Under the pieces are notes generated by a model. That model was not told the origin of the DNA and ran no database searches. It worked only from the letters and a program-made list of their open reading frames with translations. The translations under genes were made by a program, and so were the position numbers. A DNA stretch of 64,000 nucleotides from Paracoccaceae bacterium (GTDB taxonomy: Bacteria > Pseudomonadota > Alphaproteobacteria > Rhodobacterales > Rhodobacteraceae): the NCBI GenBank assembly GCA_002708925.1, contig PAPN01000014.1, positions 62,001-126,000 of the forward strand. The letters run 5' to 3'. Of the stretch, positions 52,510 to 61,136 are shown piece after piece (position 1 is the first letter of the stretch; each line of letters begins with the position of its first letter).

Positions 52510-53658
52510 ATGAAAACGATTTTCGATACTGAAGAGCTGGATCAGATCCGCGATCTGGCACGCAAATTCGCCCAAGAGCGGGTCGCCCCCGGCTATTTGG
52601 CGCGGGAAAAAGTGGGTAAATTCGACATGGATTTGCTGCGCGAAATGGGGCAACTGGGCCTGATCGCCCCCGAAATGCCCGAAGAGTTCGGCGGGATGGG
52701 CGCCAGCTATCTTTATTCCGGCGTGATCACCGAAGAAATCGCCCGCGCCGATTTCACCTTTGCCTATACGTCGCTGCTGGCGTCGCTGAACGGGCAGATT
52801 TTGCGCCAGTTCGCAGCGCCGGAAATCGCGCAGGACTGGCTGCCGGGGCTGATCGCTGGCGAGCATATGCTGGCCATCGCCCTGACCGAACCCAAGGGCG
52901 GATCGGACGCGGCCAATCTGGGCCTGCGGATGGAACGCGACGGCGATCACTATATCATCAACGGTGAAAAAACCTCGATCTCGGCCAACCAGATTTCCAA
53001 GGGCGTCGTCACCTTTGCGCGCACCGGCAAACCCGAGGACCGCGCGCGTGGCGTGTCCGCCATCCTGGTGCCGCTGGACCTGCCGGGGATCACCACCTCG
53101 AAATTCGCCAATTGCGGGCAGAACTCGGTCGGGCATGGCTCGATCTGGTTCGATAATGTGCGCGTCCCCGCCGAATATCTGCTGGGCGAAGAGGGCAAGG
53201 GCTTTGGCCAGGTCATGCACGGGTTCGATTTCTCGCGCTCGCTGATCGGGCTGCAATGTATCGGCACCGCGCGGCAAAGCCTGGATGAAACGTGGTCCTA
53301 TATCAACGAACGTCAGGCCTTTGGCAAACCGCTGTCGGCCTTTCAGGGGGTGACGCACCAATTGGCCGATTTCGACACGAAACTCGAAGCGGCCCGCCTG
53401 ATGTCGATGAATGCCCTGTGGCTGAAGGATCAGGGTCTGCCCCACACCGCCGAGGCCGCAATGACCAAATGGTGGCCGCCCCTTCTGGCCTATGAGGCGA
53501 TCCATGCCTGTCTGCTGATCCACGGCCATGCCGGCTATTCCGAGGACTTCCCCTTCCAGCAGCGCCTGCGCGACGTGCTGGGCCTGCAAATCGGGGACGG
53601 CACGGCGCACATCATGAAAAACATTATCGCCCGCGAACGGGCGGGGCGTGCGGCGTAA
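52510..53658 (+). CDS. aliB: Cyclohexanecarboxyl-CoA dehydrogenase (AliB-like acyl-CoA dehydrogenase)
   Basis: The 382-residue flavoprotein should introduce the 1,2-double bond into cyclohexanecarboxyl-CoA. It has LGLIAPEMPEEFGGMGASY, AIALTEPKGGSDAANLGLR, and the helical domain with RQAFGKPLSAFQGVTHQLAD. In the segment that normally carries the catalytic Glu (YEGT) it reads LQIGDGTAHIMKNIIAR, so an Asp is present instead. This differs from the other dehydrogenase at 49.0 kb and fits a specialised substrate. GGGAGGACAG precedes the ATG. It lies between badI and aliA. Confidence 0.82.
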   Translation: MKTIFDTEELDQIRDLARKFAQERVAPGYLAREKVGKFDMDLLREMGQLGLIAPEMPEEFGGMGASYLYSGVITEEIARADFTFAYTSLLASLNGQILRQFAAPEIAQDWLPGLIAGEHMLAIALTEPKGGSDAANLGLRMERDGDHYIINGEKTSISANQISKGVVTFARTGKPEDRARGVSAILVPLDLPGITTSKFANCGQNSVGHGSIWFDNVRVPAEYLLGEEGKGFGQVMHGFDFSRSLIGLQCIGTARQSLDETWSYINERQAFGKPLSAFQGVTHQLADFDTKLEAARLMSMNALWLKDQGLPHTAEAAMTKWWPPLLAYEAIHACLLIHGHAGYSEDFPFQQRLRDVLGLQIGDGTAHIMKNIIARERAGRAA

Positions 53659-53742
53659 ACCGGCCGGCACGCCACCAATCTGCCGCCCGGTCTGCAAGAG
53701 GAGCGCAGGCCGGTGCGCCAACCCCATGGAGGAGGAGACCCC

Positions 53743-55392
53743 ATGCAATTCGATGCTGTTCTGATCGAACCTCGTATCCAAGAGATGACGGAAAAAGGGT
53801 TCTGGCACGGGAAAACGGTCAATGACTATTTTGACGAATGCCTGCGCGATTGTCCTGACAAACCGGCGCTGACCTCGGTCGTGGTCAGCACGGGCGCGCG
53901 CCGCGATCTGACCTGGGCCGAGCTGGACGTTCTGGCCAACCGCGCCGCCGTGGGCCTGTCGCGTCTGGGTGTGGGGCGCGATGATGTCGTGTCCTGCCAA
54001 TTGCCCAACAGCTGGCAATTCGTGGCCACCTATCTGGGCTGCGCGCGCCTAGGTGCCGTGTTCAACCCGGTGATGCATATCTTCCGCGAACACGAGCTGA
54101 CCTTCATGCTGCGCCACGGCGAGGCCAAGGTTTTTGTCATCCTCAAACTGTTCCGCGGCTTCGATCACGAGGCGATGACCGATGCCATGCTGCCCGACTT
54201 GCCCGATCTGCAACACGTGCTGGTGCAGGGCGGCACAGGCGCGCGCGATCTAGAGACCACCCTGTTCGACCCGGCCCTGGACGATGACCCCGACATGGCC
54301 CGCATCACCACCGAAAACCGCCCTGATGCCAATGCCGTGTGCCAGTTGATCTATACCTCGGGCACCACGGGTGAGCCCAAGGGCGTCATGCATACCGCCA
54401 ACACCATGTATGCCAATCTGGTCCCCTATGCAGACCGCCTGCATCTGGGCGCGGATGACGTGGTGCTGATGGCCTCGCCCATGGCGCACCAGACCGGGTT
54501 CATGTATGGGCTGCTGATGCCCGTGCAATTGCAGGCCCGCGCCGTGCTGCTGGACACCTGGGACAAATCCCTGGCCGCCAAGGTGGTAGAGCAGGACGGC
54601 TGCACCTTCACCATGGCCTCGACCCCGTTCCTGATGGATCTGTCCAATGCGGTCGAGGAAGACGGCACCGATTCCGCATCGCTGCGCACCTTCCTATGTG
54701 CCGGCACCGCCATTCCCGGCCCGGTGGTGGAACGCGCCCGCGCCGTGCTGGGCACTAAGATCGTGTCCGCCTGGGGCATGACGGAAAACGGGGCCGTGAC
54801 GCTGACCAATCTGGACGACCCGGACGAACGCTCGATCCACAGTGATGGCTATCCCCTGGCCGGGATGGAGGTGCAGATCCGCACCCCCGAAGGCACCATC
54901 GCCCAGCCCCACGAAGAGGGAGAGCTGTACGTTCGCGGCTGCTCCAATTTCGGCGGCTATCTGAAACGTCCGCAGTGGAACACCGTGGATGCCGACGGCT
55001 GGTTCGACACGGGTGACATCGCCCGCGCCGATGAAAACGGCTATATCCGTATCTGCGGCCGGTCCAAGGACATCATCATCCGCGGCGCCGAAAACATCCC
55101 CGTGGTCGAGGTGGAAACCGCCCTGTTCAAACACCCGGCTGTCGCCACCGTGGCGATCGTTGGCTACCCGGATGACCGCTTGGGCGAACGGGCCTGCGCC
55201 TTTGTCGTGCCCAAACCGGGGCAGGCGCTTAGCTTTGAGGAGATGCAGAGCTTCCTGTCGCAGCATCACTTCTCGAAGAACTACTGGCCCGAGCGGCTGG
55301 AAATCCGCAAGGCCCTGCCTTCGACCGCGTCTGGCAAAATCCAGAAATTCGCGCTGCGCAAGATGCTGCGCGATGAGATGGGGCTCGCATGA
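53743..55392 (+). CDS. aliA: Cyclohexanecarboxylate-CoA ligase (AliA-like)
   Basis: The 549-residue AMP-forming ligase activates the free acid with ATP and CoA. It has YTSGTTGEPKG at 204-214, AWGMTENG as A5 motif, DGWFDTGDIARADENGYIRICGRSKDIIIRGAENI as the A7-A8 region, and TASGKIQKFALRK with the catalytic Lys near the C-terminus. Position beside AliB and BadHI makes cyclohexanecarboxylate or a related alicyclic acid the best substrate guess. It starts 84 bases after aliB with GGAGGAG upstream, and its stop overlaps the following SDR start (ATGA). Confidence 0.83.
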   Translation: MQFDAVLIEPRIQEMTEKGFWHGKTVNDYFDECLRDCPDKPALTSVVVSTGARRDLTWAELDVLANRAAVGLSRLGVGRDDVVSCQLPNSWQFVATYLGCARLGAVFNPVMHIFREHELTFMLRHGEAKVFVILKLFRGFDHEAMTDAMLPDLPDLQHVLVQGGTGARDLETTLFDPALDDDPDMARITTENRPDANAVCQLIYTSGTTGEPKGVMHTANTMYANLVPYADRLHLGADDVVLMASPMAHQTGFMYGLLMPVQLQARAVLLDTWDKSLAAKVVEQDGCTFTMASTPFLMDLSNAVEEDGTDSASLRTFLCAGTAIPGPVVERARAVLGTKIVSAWGMTENGAVTLTNLDDPDERSIHSDGYPLAGMEVQIRTPEGTIAQPHEEGELYVRGCSNFGGYLKRPQWNTVDADGWFDTGDIARADENGYIRICGRSKDIIIRGAENIPVVEVETALFKHPAVATVAIVGYPDDRLGERACAFVVPKPGQALSFEEMQSFLSQHHFSKNYWPERLEIRKALPSTASGKIQKFALRKMLRDEMGLA

Positions 55393-56090
55393 GCTCCCAA
55401 GGCCGCATCGCGGCGGTCTCGGGTGCGGGCGGCCCAATGGGGCGGGCCGTCATCGACCGGCTGGTCGCGGGCGGCATTCGCGGGGTGGCGCTGACGGATA
55501 TCTCCTCCCACCGTCTGGACGCGGCACAGTCGGCGTTGCCCCGTGATCTGCTCGTGTCTGCGACGCGGGCGGACATCACCGACCAGGATCAGGCCCGCGC
55601 CTTTGCTGACACGGCATTGGCCGAGCTGGGACAGGTTGATCTGCTGGTCAATCTTGTGGGAGGCATCCGGTCTGCGCAGCTCTATACGCCGTTTCTGGAG
55701 ATCGACGCGGCCCAATGGCGCTCGACGCTGGATTTGAACCTGATGGGCACGATTCATCTGTCTCAGGCCTTTGCGCCGGGCATGATCGCGCGGGGCTGGG
55801 GGCGGATCGTCAATGTCAGCTCGATCGTGTTCGGAGGCGAGGCAGGTCAGGCGGATTATGCGGCGGCCAAGGCGGCGGTGGCCTCCCTGACGCGCAGCAT
55901 GGCCGAGGAACTGGCCCCGCATGTGACGGTAAACTGTGTGGCGCCCGGCCTGACGCGGACCTCGATCACGGCGAACATGCCCGCAGATCAGGCGCAGCGC
56001 CTGACCGGAAAAGCCTTTCATCCACGCATGGCCGAGCCCGAAGAAGTCGCTGATGCGATTGCCTTTTTCCTGTCCGAAGAAGGCGCTAGA
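55389..56090 (+). pseudogene. SDR family oxidoreductase, truncated at its 3' end
   Basis: The reading frame starts normally: SGAGGPMGRAVIDRLVAGG, VNLVGG, the catalytic Ser in NVSSIVFGG, and YAAAK, then VADAIAFFLSEEGA. A normal SDR ends about 20 residues later with an ITGQ-type motif and GG. Here the likeness stops near base 56090 and the frame runs on into unrelated DNA, with a stop at 56409-56411 (340 codons in all). The chimera may still be translated, but the substrate-binding C-terminus is lost. It is coupled to aliA by an ATGA overlap. The break marks the left edge of the island. Confidence 0.8.
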
Positions 56091-56208
56091 ACAGGTCGAG
56101 CCGAAGACGCCCTATTCAGCCGTCGAGCGTATGAACGAGGAATGGGCGCTGATGAACGTGGAGGGCAACGCCGATATGTTCGCGAAGACGTTCATCCTGG
56201 GCGAGGAG
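56086..56208 (+). pseudogene. Fragment resembling a phage/plasmid primase-helicase
   Basis: Immediately right of the junction, another frame reads LEQVEPKTPYSAVERMNEEW and continues ALMNVEGNADMFAKTF. The pattern VExMNxxxAxxxVxGxAxxF recalls the segment at the start of the helicase part of P4/D5-type primases, where it reads like VExMNxxYAxVxxGGK. Only about 40 residues fit and no start lies upstream within the island, so this is a cut-off piece. The likeness is short, and confidence is low. Confidence 0.3.
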
Positions 56209-56210
56209 TC

Positions 56211-56411
56211 ATGGTTCGTCGGATCGAAGCAGCAGGCCACTCATCGGACCTTGCGGCGCAACTCGCGGAGGCCGAGAAGGGCAGCTTCGATCCCGCGAAG
56301 GCCCCGGTGCAAATCCGCAAGACGGATGCGCGGTCGGTGTCGAAATACCGGGCGGCGAAGGCCGAGGCTGCGGATCGCGGCGTGCCGCTCGAAATCGTGG
56401 CGGACGACTGA
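56211..56411 (+). CDS. Small island protein, unknown
   Basis: The 66-residue frame begins MVRRIEAAGHSSDLAAQLAE and ends AADRGVPLEIVADD. It is charged and helical, without membrane segments or a known domain. Its stop overlaps the start of the next small gene by one base (TGATG), which favours real translation. The ATG lies inside the frame that continues from the truncated SDR, so initiation here is not certain. An AGGAG lies only two bases before the ATG, closer than usual. Confidence 0.45.
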   Translation: MVRRIEAAGHSSDLAAQLAEAEKGSFDPAKAPVQIRKTDARSVSKYRAAKAEAADRGVPLEIVADD

Positions 56412-56725
56412 TGTTTTCGGCGGAACAAGTCGCAACGAAGCGGGCGGCTGCATCGGTCCTGCTCGGGGTCCATTGGGATCGAGTGACGGTCGATCCCGTG
56501 GACCTGTCTGTATGGGTCGATGACCAGCCGACGCGCCGGAAAGAACATGCCATTGTTGCCGTCAAAGCGATGGTGGCCGAATGGATCGGCTGGGCGGATG
56601 AAGGCCTGACCAAGGAACTGACAGGCCAGCAGCCGTGGCTTGCCCGCGTCCTTGATCGGATCGAACTCGTCGCCATTGCCGGTCTCGCGCTTCATCTTTG
56701 GGGGCGGCATGGGACGCAGGCATAA
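56411..56725 (+). CDS. Small island protein, unknown
   Basis: The 104-residue protein starts MFSAEQVATKRAAASVLLGV and contains a Trp-rich middle (AEWIGWADEGLTKE). No family is recognised. It is probably cytoplasmic, with a moderately hydrophobic C-terminal helix. The TGATG overlap with the preceding gene and the 17-base overlap with the terS-like gene place it in one packaging-gene operon. A small accessory role in phage-like DNA packaging is possible, but nothing in the sequence proves it. Confidence 0.55.
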   Translation: MFSAEQVATKRAAASVLLGVHWDRVTVDPVDLSVWVDDQPTRRKEHAIVAVKAMVAEWIGWADEGLTKELTGQQPWLARVLDRIELVAIAGLALHLWGRHGTQA

Positions 56726-57260
56726 GCTCGACGAACTGCCGCAGGCGACGCAGGACCGCATCAAGGAAGAACTCGCGACGGGCTCTCGCTCGATGCTTGC
56801 CATCGGCAAGCAATTCGGGGTGTCGGATACGTCCGTCAAACGCTGGTGGAAGAAAGTACCCGAAGATGAGCGCCTGTTGATCGCAGCGCGGGTCCGACAG
56901 TCAGAGCATGTTGCGGCAGTGAAAGAGGCCGCAGCGGCTGTTTCTGATGGCGACGACATTGACAACGATCTGCGCTGGCTCGTGCGCCGCCTGCGGTCAG
57001 CAATCGAGTCCTGCGGTGACGACGACGACAAGCTGCTGGAACTCGCCCAGATGCGGGAAATGCGGAACACTCTGATGGACCTCGCAAAGGTCCGGGGCAT
57101 GTTCAGCCAGAAAATCGACGTGACGGTCGACCTCGGAACGTCCCCGCAATTCCTGCTTTTGCGGCAGATCATCCTGAGAGTGCTGGAGGCGCACCCCTCG
57201 GCCAAGGCCGACTTCCTGACGGAAATGCAGCAACTCCAAGTGATCGAGCATCAGCCATGA
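56709..57260 (+). CDS. Terminase small subunit-like protein
   Basis: The 183-residue protein has an N-terminal helix-turn-helix (SMLAIGKQFGVSDTSVKRWWKK), a helical middle, and a C-terminal part rich in acidic residues, typical of phage small terminase subunits, which bind packaging sites in DNA. The start at 56709 puts the DNA-binding part at the N-terminus. An in-frame ATG at 56640 lies inside the preceding gene. The immediate neighbour is the terminase ATPase, with an overlap of four bases, which supports the call more strongly than the sequence alone. Confidence 0.72.
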   Translation: MGRRHKLDELPQATQDRIKEELATGSRSMLAIGKQFGVSDTSVKRWWKKVPEDERLLIAARVRQSEHVAAVKEAAAAVSDGDDIDNDLRWLVRRLRSAIESCGDDDDKLLELAQMREMRNTLMDLAKVRGMFSQKIDVTVDLGTSPQFLLLRQIILRVLEAHPSAKADFLTEMQQLQVIEHQP

Positions 57261-58024
57261 CCGCACTCGATCCTGCCCTTCACAGGTTCCTTGGCGGGCT
57301 GGCCGTCTCGCTCGATCCCATCGCCCGGTTTCGAACCACAATGGGCGTCGAGCCCCGCGCGTTTCAAAGGCAATTGCTCTCATCCACAGCTTCCCACATC
57401 ATCCTTATGGCGAGCAGGCAGTTGGGCAAAAGCACGGCGGTGGCGTGCGTCGCTTGGGATGGCTTTCTCCGGGGGCTGACAGTTGTCGTGATCACGCCGA
57501 CCGAGAAGCAAGCAAAAGAGTTTCTTCTGCGCGTGAAGGAATTCCGAGACGCCGACCCATTCGCCCCTCGCGACATTCAGTTTCTGAAAACCGAGGTGTC
57601 TGCCGCAAACCACAAAGGGCGCATCCTAGCCATGCCAGCGACTGACAGCGCACGCGGTTTCACGGCGGACATTCTGTGCCTCGATGAAGCCGCCCTGATT
57701 GCCGACGACGACATTGCAGCGGTCCTGCCTTTGCGCCGGAAGGTGACAGGCCGGTTGCTCGTCACCTCGACCCCAATGTGGAAGGACGGCGATTTCTATC
57801 GCTGGTGGACAGGGCCGAACGACTTCGAGAAGATTCTCGGCCACTTCCGCGATTGCGGAGATCCCGAATTGATCGCGGCCATCGAAAAGGAGCGTGACGT
57901 GATCTCGTCCCAACGCTTCGCCCGCGAATACGACTGCATTTTCGCAGGTGGAGGCGACCCCCTCGTTTCTCACGCCACGCTCATGCGAGCGACCAACAAC
58001 ACGGAGCAAGCCCTTGTCCTATGA
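57257..58024 (+). CDS. Terminase large subunit, ATPase part
   Basis: The 255-residue protein has the terminase ATPase core: Walker A SRQLGKST at 53-60, VITPTEKQAKEFL, Walker B ILCLDEA near 140-146, and the coupling motif LLVTSTP. FAREYDCIFAGGGDPL ends the ATPase part, as in full-length enzymes. The usual large subunit continues with a nuclease domain in the same chain; here that domain is encoded in the next frame from 58014. The product would power DNA packaging into a capsid. No capsid or portal genes follow in the window. Confidence 0.85.
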   Translation: MTALDPALHRFLGGLAVSLDPIARFRTTMGVEPRAFQRQLLSSTASHIILMASRQLGKSTAVACVAWDGFLRGLTVVVITPTEKQAKEFLLRVKEFRDADPFAPRDIQFLKTEVSAANHKGRILAMPATDSARGFTADILCLDEAALIADDDIAAVLPLRRKVTGRLLVTSTPMWKDGDFYRWWTGPNDFEKILGHFRDCGDPELIAAIEKERDVISSQRFAREYDCIFAGGGDPLVSHATLMRATNNTEQALVL

Positions 58025-58727
58025 ACTGATCGAACGCGACGACGGCACCTTGATCATGCCGACCTCTTCTGATCCGGCAGCGGCTGGGCATTCGGTGAAG
58101 GGCTTCCGCCGGTATGCGGTTGGCCTCGATGTAGGAGGCCGAGGCGAAGACCCTTCGGCGCTGGCGATCATCAAGGCGGAGTCGCGGCCCTTCATGACAG
58201 GGCGAGGCTGGGAACAGGCGCTGACAGCACCAGAATATACCGTCGTCTATACCGAGACCGCGAAACTCGACGAGGCCGTTGACGTGATCGACTGGGTGGC
58301 GTCGATCCTGCGCAAGCTGAAAAACTGGACCTTGACGATGGATGCGACCGGCATGGGCGCCCCGCTCGTGGGATTGTTCGAACAGGCCAAGGTGCCAGTC
58401 AATGCCGTAACCATGACGGCTGGCTCGTCCATCAATCGCAAAGGCAACCGGATCACCTGCTCGAAGAACGTTCTGTTCGAAAATGCCGCGACCTGCCTTG
58501 AGAATGGTTCCCTACGCATCGCCCACGACCTCCCCGAGAAAGAGGAACTGATCCGCGAGTCCACCTCGGTCGAGTTCAAGATGACCTCGGCGGGCAACCT
58601 CACCCTCCAAGGCGGCGGGCGCGGCCACCATGCCGACCGCTTCGTCGCCATGTGCCTCGCGTTGCTCTCGGAGACTCATTTCGCGCCCCGGTCCATCGAA
58701 GTGAGCCACCTGCGCGGATACTGGTGA
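58014..58727 (+). CDS. Terminase large subunit, nuclease part
   Basis: The 237-residue product has an RNase H-like nuclease: YAVGLDVGGRGEDPSALAII with the first Asp, LTMDATGMGAPLVGLF with the second, and GGGRGHHADRFVAMCLAL with the last Asp, the three metal ligands of large-terminase nucleases. I place the start at TTG 58014 (GGAG upstream), overlapping the ATPase gene by 11 bases in a different frame. An ATG at 57948 in the same frame would put 22 further residues inside the ATPase gene. It may be a natural split or a frameshifted single gene. Confidence 0.78.
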   Translation: MSYELIERDDGTLIMPTSSDPAAAGHSVKGFRRYAVGLDVGGRGEDPSALAIIKAESRPFMTGRGWEQALTAPEYTVVYTETAKLDEAVDVIDWVASILRKLKNWTLTMDATGMGAPLVGLFEQAKVPVNAVTMTAGSSINRKGNRITCSKNVLFENAATCLENGSLRIAHDLPEKEELIRESTSVEFKMTSAGNLTLQGGGRGHHADRFVAMCLALLSETHFAPRSIEVSHLRGYW

Positions 58728-58873
58728 AAGCGCGGCGCTGCTAGGCGTCTATGCGGTGTCTGAGCAGGCGGCCTATGCTGACCCCGCAAATTCGCATATG
58801 CGTATCTCTGAGGCTCTCTGACGGTCACAAATCGCACTCGCTTCCCATTGAGGAATCGAGATAAAGTCGCCGC

Positions 58874-59929
58874 ATGAGCACTGGCACCGATGCACGCGAC
58901 CGCGTATTTGAACTAGTTGATGGCTTTATTGCCGACCCAGCCGCCGGAACACAGGCGATTGACGATGCTCGCGCGTCACTGCCCGCTGATGCGATTGCGG
59001 ACCTTGAAAGCGTTCTTGGCGACCGGCGGATCAGCTACCGAGACGGCGTGCTCATACAACTCGGTTATGGCCTCGAAGACGCGACACTCGATTTGACCCG
59101 TCGCCCGGAAGGGGCGCGGGGTATGGCGCAACAACTCGGTGTTTTTCTCTCGGAGCGCCACATCACGGCAGTGAAAGACGCCTACCAAAACATTGCGAAA
59201 AACACTGACCGCCTCGCCCGTGGGAACGTCGAAGAGTTTGATCGGCTCTTACACTGGGCGAACGGCGTGAGCCAGGGCGACCGTGAAGCTGCCCTTGGTT
59301 TCGCATGTGCAGCCGTCGCCGCGACCGCGCGCCCGGTGCTGCCAATGCCGGAATTGAACCGTAGCGCCCTCACCTTCGCGAGAACCACTGGCTTGCTGCT
59401 GGACCTACTGAATGTCCCATCTGGCGGCGCATACGAGCAGTTCGCCTTCGCGGCCCTGCTGCATACGATGGTGGCAAGTCACGCGGCGGATCAGGTGCGC
59501 GTCGAAACTAAAAGTCTCAACGCTTCGGATAGAAGCTCCTTCGCTGCTGGCGACGTCCAAATCGCCACTGGCAGCCGGGTAATCGAAGCGTTCGAAATTA
59601 CGGCAAACAACTGGGCGACGAAAATTGACGGCGCGTCGAAGACGATCCGCGACAATGACCTGTCACGGCTCCACATCGTTGCCAATCGGCCCGAAGGAGA
59701 CCGGAAAGCCGCAAGCGAGAGGTTGAACCAGCTTGCAGAGGACGTAGCGGTGCTGGACGTGCGACAGGCCGTGGAGGTGCTTACAGCGGTTCTGACGAGG
59801 CCGCAGCGTGCGGAGGCGCTTGTCCGCCTTTACGAATACCTCGACCGCTATCAACCCGACACGGAGCGAGTGAACGAATTGGTGCGAAGGCTGGACGCCG
59901 CAAACCTAGTGGAGCGCGCGGGCAACTGA
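58874..59929 (+). CDS. Probable type II restriction endonuclease
   Basis: The 351-residue protein carries a helical N-terminal half and a C-terminal region with VRVETKSLNASDRSS, then AGDVQIATGSRVIEAFEITAN. Glu211 with Lys213 and Asp227 with Glu238/Glu241 could form a PD-(D/E)XK-type site. As I remember, this pattern is like the SacI family, but I cannot fix the recognition sequence. The strongest evidence is context: it is convergent with a C5-cytosine methyltransferase and overlaps it by 24 bases, a common restriction-modification layout. The 146 bases before the start show no clear promoter. Confidence 0.62.
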   Translation: MSTGTDARDRVFELVDGFIADPAAGTQAIDDARASLPADAIADLESVLGDRRISYRDGVLIQLGYGLEDATLDLTRRPEGARGMAQQLGVFLSERHITAVKDAYQNIAKNTDRLARGNVEEFDRLLHWANGVSQGDREAALGFACAAVAATARPVLPMPELNRSALTFARTTGLLLDLLNVPSGGAYEQFAFAALLHTMVASHAADQVRVETKSLNASDRSSFAAGDVQIATGSRVIEAFEITANNWATKIDGASKTIRDNDLSRLHIVANRPEGDRKAASERLNQLAEDVAVLDVRQAVEVLTAVLTRPQRAEALVRLYEYLDRYQPDTERVNELVRRLDAANLVERAGN

Positions 59930-60907
59930 TGCGCCAACAACCTCGGCCAGCCGAGGCGGAACGGCGTTGCCGATCTGTGTATACTGAGAGCTTCTTGATC
60001 CTGCGAATTCCATTCCCGCCGGAAATGTCTGCAAGAGCGCGGATTCCAAGATGGTGATGCGTCGCCCGCCCTCCAACTCTCCGGTGCGAGGTTTGCCGCC
60101 GTCCCAGAGGTGCTTGTGGTACGGAGGGACTGCCTCTAATTCATCGAGGAAGTGGGTCTTGTTGCCGCCAGCAGATGCAAGGATCGTCGGTGCCGGCTGA
60201 TCGAGATTGATTGCGCGGCCACCGCCGTTGAACAGTTGACCGGCATACGGACTTGGGCGGAGGTCAGGCCTCCGCGCATAAACCACCTTCGACGGGTTAG
60301 GCTGCCCCTGCACTTCGCCGCGACGCAGAACAGAGCCCGCAGTAACGTATCGTCCGGGCGTGTGGGTAGGCACTGGGAAGTTGATGCTACCTTTTAGCAG
60401 GCCGATAAGCACAATCCGCATCCGCTTTTGGGGCACCCCGTAATCAGCAGCGTTGATCAAGCGCGGCGGCAATATGGTGTATTTGTCGGAGAACAGCGAC
60501 AGGATTTCCGCCATGTATTCCCTATTGCGAGGCGCGAGAAGGCCAGCGACGTTTTCCATAATGAATGCGCGTGGCATAATCTCATTCACGGCACGCGCAA
60601 ATTCGGGGATCATGTCTCGGTCATCTTTCGCGGCCAGCCGCTTTCCACCGTTCGAAAACGGCTGACAGGGAGGTCCGCCAGCTACTAAGTCAACGCCTCT
60701 CCATTGCCGGAAATCGTATCCAACTATTGACCCCTCGACGGCTTCCGCATGGGGAAGCGCCTTGCGATACGTCGCCATAGCGTCCTTGTTGGTGTCGAGG
60801 CCCATCAAAGACCTGAACCCTGCGTTTTCCAGCCCGAGGCTTAGTCCTCCGGCCCCACAGAATAGGTCTATGCTTGTCAGCCCCAAATCACTGCCTCCTG
60901 CGAACAT
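59906..60907 (-). CDS. DNA cytosine-5 methyltransferase
   Basis: The 333-residue enzyme has the canonical order of motifs: I SIDLFCGAGGLSLGL at 12-26, IV GGPPCQPFS with the catalytic Cys81, VI FIMENVAGL, VIII QKRMRIVLIG, IX GRRITILESALLQTFP, and X QIGNAVPPRLAEV. The target-recognition region between VIII and IX is only about 100 residues. With the neighbouring endonuclease it likely protects the same site. The single start at 60907 has a short leader; the 229 bases before it up to the HNH gene hold no other feature I can support. Confidence 0.95.
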   Translation of the reverse strand: MFAGGSDLGLTSIDLFCGAGGLSLGLENAGFRSLMGLDTNKDAMATYRKALPHAEAVEGSIVGYDFRQWRGVDLVAGGPPCQPFSNGGKRLAAKDDRDMIPEFARAVNEIMPRAFIMENVAGLLAPRNREYMAEILSLFSDKYTILPPRLINAADYGVPQKRMRIVLIGLLKGSINFPVPTHTPGRYVTAGSVLRRGEVQGQPNPSKVVYARRPDLRPSPYAGQLFNGGGRAINLDQPAPTILASAGGNKTHFLDELEAVPPYHKHLWDGGKPRTGELEGGRRITILESALLQTFPAGMEFAGSRSSQYTQIGNAVPPRLAEVVGASVARALH

Positions 60908-61136
60908 TTTGAGAACTTATAGTGCGGCGGTGCATCCGGCGTCAACGTTCTTGGACCACATTGCCACGCCCAGAGTCTTGACTCAAGCGGCCTGCTGGTG
61001 TAGCCGCTCCGCATGCTGGCGGTACCTGTTCCGAGATCGCCCCCAATCCGCTCACTGCTGATTGCCCAGAGGAAGCCAACCCTTCGGTGTCGGTTACCTA
61101 AGCTTGTTCCGTCGCCGTCCAGCGAAAGGATCAGGT

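Noticed and set aside
52372-54018. A 548-codon open frame on the minus strand over aliB
   Set aside because: Antisense shadow of a codon-biased dehydrogenase gene; no recognisable motif.
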